Source of the DNA: CAITWD01 sp963727285 | GTDB lineage: Bacteria > Actinomycetota > Thermoleophilia > Miltoncostaeales > Miltoncostaeaceae | NCBI GenBank assembly: GCA_963727285.1 | Contig: CAVSFF010000001.1 | Location: 124,001-188,000 of the forward strand | Direction: 5' to 3' | DNA length: 64,000 nt | Part shown: in pieces, positions 62,012 through 64,000 of the stretch | Position numbering within the stretch: position 1 is the stretch's first letter | How the letters are laid out: the number at the start of each line of letters is the position of its first letter | Notes under the pieces: generated by a model | What the model was told of the DNA's origin: nothing | Seen by the model: the letters and a program-made list of their open reading frames with translations, nothing else | Databases searched by the model: none | Made by a program: the position numbers and the translations under genes

Positions 62012-62586
62012 CAGGAACCTCCGGAGGTCGCCGACGCCGTGTCGCCGCCGTCATCGCCGCGCCTGGGCGGGGAGATCGCTGTCGTGGGCGTGCTGCTCGT
62101 CGTCGCCCGCGATCCGCCCGCGCTCCCCGACGTGGTCGTCGTCCTGCGCCCGCCGGACGACGGGGTCGCGGACGCGTACACACGCGCTGCCGACGCCGCC
62201 TGGCTGCGCGCCTGCGCGGCGGCAAGCGCCGCCAGCGCCTGCTGGCGCGCCCGCAGACGCGCCGCGAGCAGGGCGTGCTGGTGGGCCAGCGTGCGGGCGA
62301 GCACCCGCGATTCGCGGCGGACGGTGGCCAGGTTCGCGTCTTCGGCGGCCAGTCGGCGCTGATAGGCCGCCTTGGCCTGGTTGACCACCGCGTTGCGGGC
62401 CGACTCCTGGGAGGAGGTGACCTCATAGGCCAAGCCCGCCGAAACGGCCGTCAGGCCGAGGATGCCGGCGAGTCCGACCCCGCTCCAGCGCCGCAGGGTG
62501 CGGTGGCCCTGCTCGCGTGCGGCCGGGTTATGCGGTGGGCGTTGACGTGAAGGCCCTTCCAGATTGGGGTCTGGGAGATCGATCAT
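62011..62586 (-). CDS. Single-pass coiled-coil protein, cassette 3
   Basis: A 191-residue protein, identical to the cassette 2 coil protein in its tip, membrane helix and coiled coil to about residue 126. The following 50 residues are different and longer, rich in Thr, Ser and Gly (SSGGRRTTTTSGSAGGSRATT...). The last eleven residues, GDTASATSGGS, are again the same. ATG 62586 has AAGGACGG upstream. The function is unknown; the variable extracellular tail suggests surface exposure. Confidence 0.75.
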   Translation of the reverse strand: MIDLPDPNLEGPSRQRPPHNPAAREQGHRTLRRWSGVGLAGILGLTAVSAGLAYEVTSSQESARNAVVNQAKAAYQRRLAAEDANLATVRRESRVLARTLAHQHALLAARLRARQQALAALAAAQARSQAASAARVYASATPSSGGRRTTTTSGSAGGSRATTSSTPTTAISPPRRGDDGGDTASATSGGS

Positions 62587-62699
62587 GTGCGAAGCCGTCC
62601 TTACGCTCGGTAGCGGAGGGTCGTACCGGATGCGTAGTTATCGGCACCGCCTCCACCCGCCCTGAGGGCGACGGGTGCGGCGGCTGTTAGCGATTCGTG

Positions 62700-62720
62700 A
62701 AAAGCCCCCACACGCGGGGC
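62700..62720 (-). terminator. Rho-independent terminator of the sensor kinase gene
   Basis: On the - strand GCCCC-GCGTGTG-GGGGC followed by TTTT: stem arms at 62716-62720 and 62704-62708, T run at 62700-62703. It begins seven bases beyond the kinase stop codon and separates the kinase from cassette 3. Confidence 0.7.
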
Positions 62721-62727
62721 CCCCGGG

Positions 62728-64000
62728 CTATTCCGGGGTCTCCCGGCTCCGATGGACTGCCGGAAGCATGATCGAGAACCGCGCTCCCCCGGCCGGTGTG
62801 TTCTCCGCGGCCACGGTGCCGCCGTGCGCATCGGTGATCGCCGCGACGATCGCAAGCCCGAGGCCGGAGCCGCCGGCATTCCGGGACCGCGATGCGTCCG
62901 CGCGCGAGAACCGTTCGAAGACGTGATCGAGAAGATCCGGCGGAATGCCCGGTCCGTCGTCTTCGACCACCAGCGCGACGTGTTCGGGGTCGGTGCCCAC
63001 CGTGACCCGCGTGTTCGTCCCGGGTGGTGTGTAGGCGCGGACGTTGCCGAGGAGGTTGTCAAGAACCCGTCGCAGCGCGTCCGGATCTCCGCGAACGATC
63101 GCCTCGTCACCGGCAGTGACCGTGACCGGGTGCGCGGGATCGATCATCAACGACGCGTCGGCGGCCAAGCGTGCGATCTCGACGACGTCGATGTCGCTGG
63201 CCGTCATTGTCGGATGCTGGTCGAGGCGCGCAAGCAGGAGCAGGTCGTCGACCAGGACACTCATCCGGGCGGTCTCGCGTTCGATTCCCGACATCGCCCG
63301 CTCGAGATCATCGGGGTGGTACTTCGCCCCCCGCTCGAACAGCTCGGCGTACGCGCGGACCGCCGTCAGCGGTGTCCGGAGTTCGTGCGACGCGTCGGCG
63401 ACGAACTGCCGCAAGACGCGCTCAGACTCGGCCTGCTCGGCGAACGCCGCATCGATGCGGGTGATCATCGCGTTGAACGCCAGGGCAAGCCGGCCGACCT
63501 CCGTGGCGCGGGTGGCGTCCGGAACGCGCCGGGTGAGATCGCCCGTCGCGATCGCCGATGCGGTGCGTTCGATCCGTGACAGCGGCCTGAGGCTGATGCC
63601 GATCAACCAGCCTCCGGCCACGAGCACGCCGGCAATCGCGACCGCGGAGACCGCAAGCTCGACGGCCAGCAGCCGGCCGAGGGTGTCGTTGACCCCTTCG
63701 AGTGGCGCGGCGAACAGGACGGCATGGGTCGTGCCGACAGGCTCGACGGCCACGCGGTACTGGAGGTCTCCGGATGCGGCGTTGACGGTGACCGGGGCCC
63801 GGAAATCGTTGTCGGCCGTCGGTCCGAGACGGGCCAGCGCCGGCGGGGGGAGGGAAACTTGCCCTTCTGCACGCCGATCGCCTGCCAGCGGATGCTTCGG
63901 TTCGGCTGAAGATCCCCGACATAGACACCGGGCGTTGTCGAGACGAGGCCCTCGAGGTGCCCCCGTTCGAGGGTGGCGCGCGTGCCGAGCGAATCCCCGA
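62728..64000 (-). CDS. Sensor histidine kinase, N-terminus outside the window, one frame break
   Basis: Classic two-component kinase. The visible outer domain (GVYVGDLQPNRSIRWQAIGVQKGK) continues after one missing base near 63860 with PALARLGPTADNDFRAPVTV. A membrane helix (VAIAGVLVAGGWLIGISL), HAMP (LRPLSRIERTASAIATGDLTRRV), HisKA with His in DASHELRTPL, and HATPase (NLLGNVRAYTPPGT, DDGPGIP, GGSGLGLAIV) follow. It ends in a terminator. Its response regulator is probably upstream beyond 64000. Position next to the three cytochrome cassettes makes it their candidate regulator. Confidence 0.85.
   Translation of the reverse strand, partial: RGFARHARHPRTGAPRGPRLDNARCLCRGSSAEPKHPLAGDRRAEGQVSLPPPALARLGPTADNDFRAPVTVNAASGDLQYRVAVEPVGTTHAVLFAAPLEGVNDTLGRLLAVELAVSAVAIAGVLVAGGWLIGISLRPLSRIERTASAIATGDLTRRVPDATRATEVGRLALAFNAMITRIDAAFAEQAESERVLRQFVADASHELRTPLTAVRAYAELFERGAKYHPDDLERAMSGIERETARMSVLVDDLLLLARLDQHPTMTASDIDVVEIARLAADASLMIDPAHPVTVTAGDEAIVRGDPDALRRVLDNLLGNVRAYTPPGTNTRVTVGTDPEHVALVVEDDGPGIPPDLLDHVFERFSRADASRSRNAGGSGLGLAIVAAITDAHGGTVAAENTPAGGARFSIMLPAVHRSRETPE

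Larger units (their letters stand above)
60877..62615. repeat. Tandem duplication, copy B
   Basis: Direct repeat of copy A (59009-60698), with a period of 1869 bases over the cytochrome gene. It contains cassette 3. It is 49 bases longer because of the variable coil tail at about 62052-62190. It ends 29 bases upstream of the coil gene start, so the promoter region of cassette 3 differs from that of cassette 2. Confidence 0.9.

Noticed and set aside
56796..62615. CRISPR array or insertion sequence as cause of the repeats
   Set aside because: Repeat units are 466 and about 1700 bp and coding. There are no short regular spacers, transposase, terminal inverted repeats or target duplications.

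Overview
The window is a GC-rich (roughly 70% by eye) bacterial chromosome segment. Gene order (lepA-hemW-hrcA-dnaJ-prmA-rsmE), the Gram-positive type SOS boxes (CGAAC-N4-GTTCG), imuB/dnaE2 lesion-bypass genes, a DtxR-type manganese regulator, an F420-type LLM oxidoreductase, GTGA/ATGA stop-start overlaps and TANNNT -10 boxes with many leaderless starts all suggest an actinobacterium. A deep branch such as the class Thermoleophilia is my best guess, but the class is inference only. There is no rRNA, tRNA, CRISPR array or transposase that I can see.

Layout. 1-9.3 kb is a tightly packed + strand housekeeping operon: end of lepA, hemW, hrcA, an unknown gene, dnaJ, prmA, rsmE, a HIT protein, phoH, ybeY, an undecaprenol kinase-PAP2 fusion and era. 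9.3-17.3 kb carries a catalytically altered DeoC paralogue, hisIE, trpE-trpG-trpD-trpC, a thioredoxin-like/CcmH pair and a TrpB2-type tryptophan synthase beta chain, closed by a perfect hairpin. 17.3-26.7 kb holds an HD-GYP protein, small redox and unknown enzymes, an A-type Fe-S carrier, a thiolase and a Rieske-glutamate-synthase fusion. 26.7-36.8 kb holds a MacB-like ABC exporter, a response regulator and hybrid kinase, a secreted beta-propeller and an ECF sigma/anti-sigma pair. 36.8-54.7 kb holds SOS-controlled dnaE2 and imuB, mntR-mntH, a GGDEF-EAL protein, a KimA-like permease, nitroreductase, topB, a PPi-type phosphofructokinase and a Nudix hydrolase.

The most unusual part is 54.7-62.6 kb on the - strand, next to a sensor kinase. 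It has three cassettes, each pairing a single-pass Ala-rich coiled-coil protein with a four-histidine ferric-reductase-like membrane cytochrome. The first cassette also has apbE (flavin transferase), a NuoF-like FMN/Fe-S protein and a ferredoxin. Cassettes two and three are a fresh ~1.7 kb tandem duplication in which a 15-codon mini-gene sits exactly where apbE sits in cassette one. Together they look like a trans-membrane electron-transfer system running from cytosolic NAD(P)H to the cell exterior. I cannot match it to a named system.

Sequence quality. About seventeen single-base indels break otherwise well-conserved genes (phoH, tlpA-like, ccmH, trpB2 five times, an FtsX permease three times, a DUF1697 gene, GGDEF-EAL, the KimA-like gene, topB, apbE, the last kinase). 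Most lie in short G/C runs and the protein resumes perfectly in the next frame. I read these as probable assembly errors rather than real gene death, and annotate each gene over its full span.
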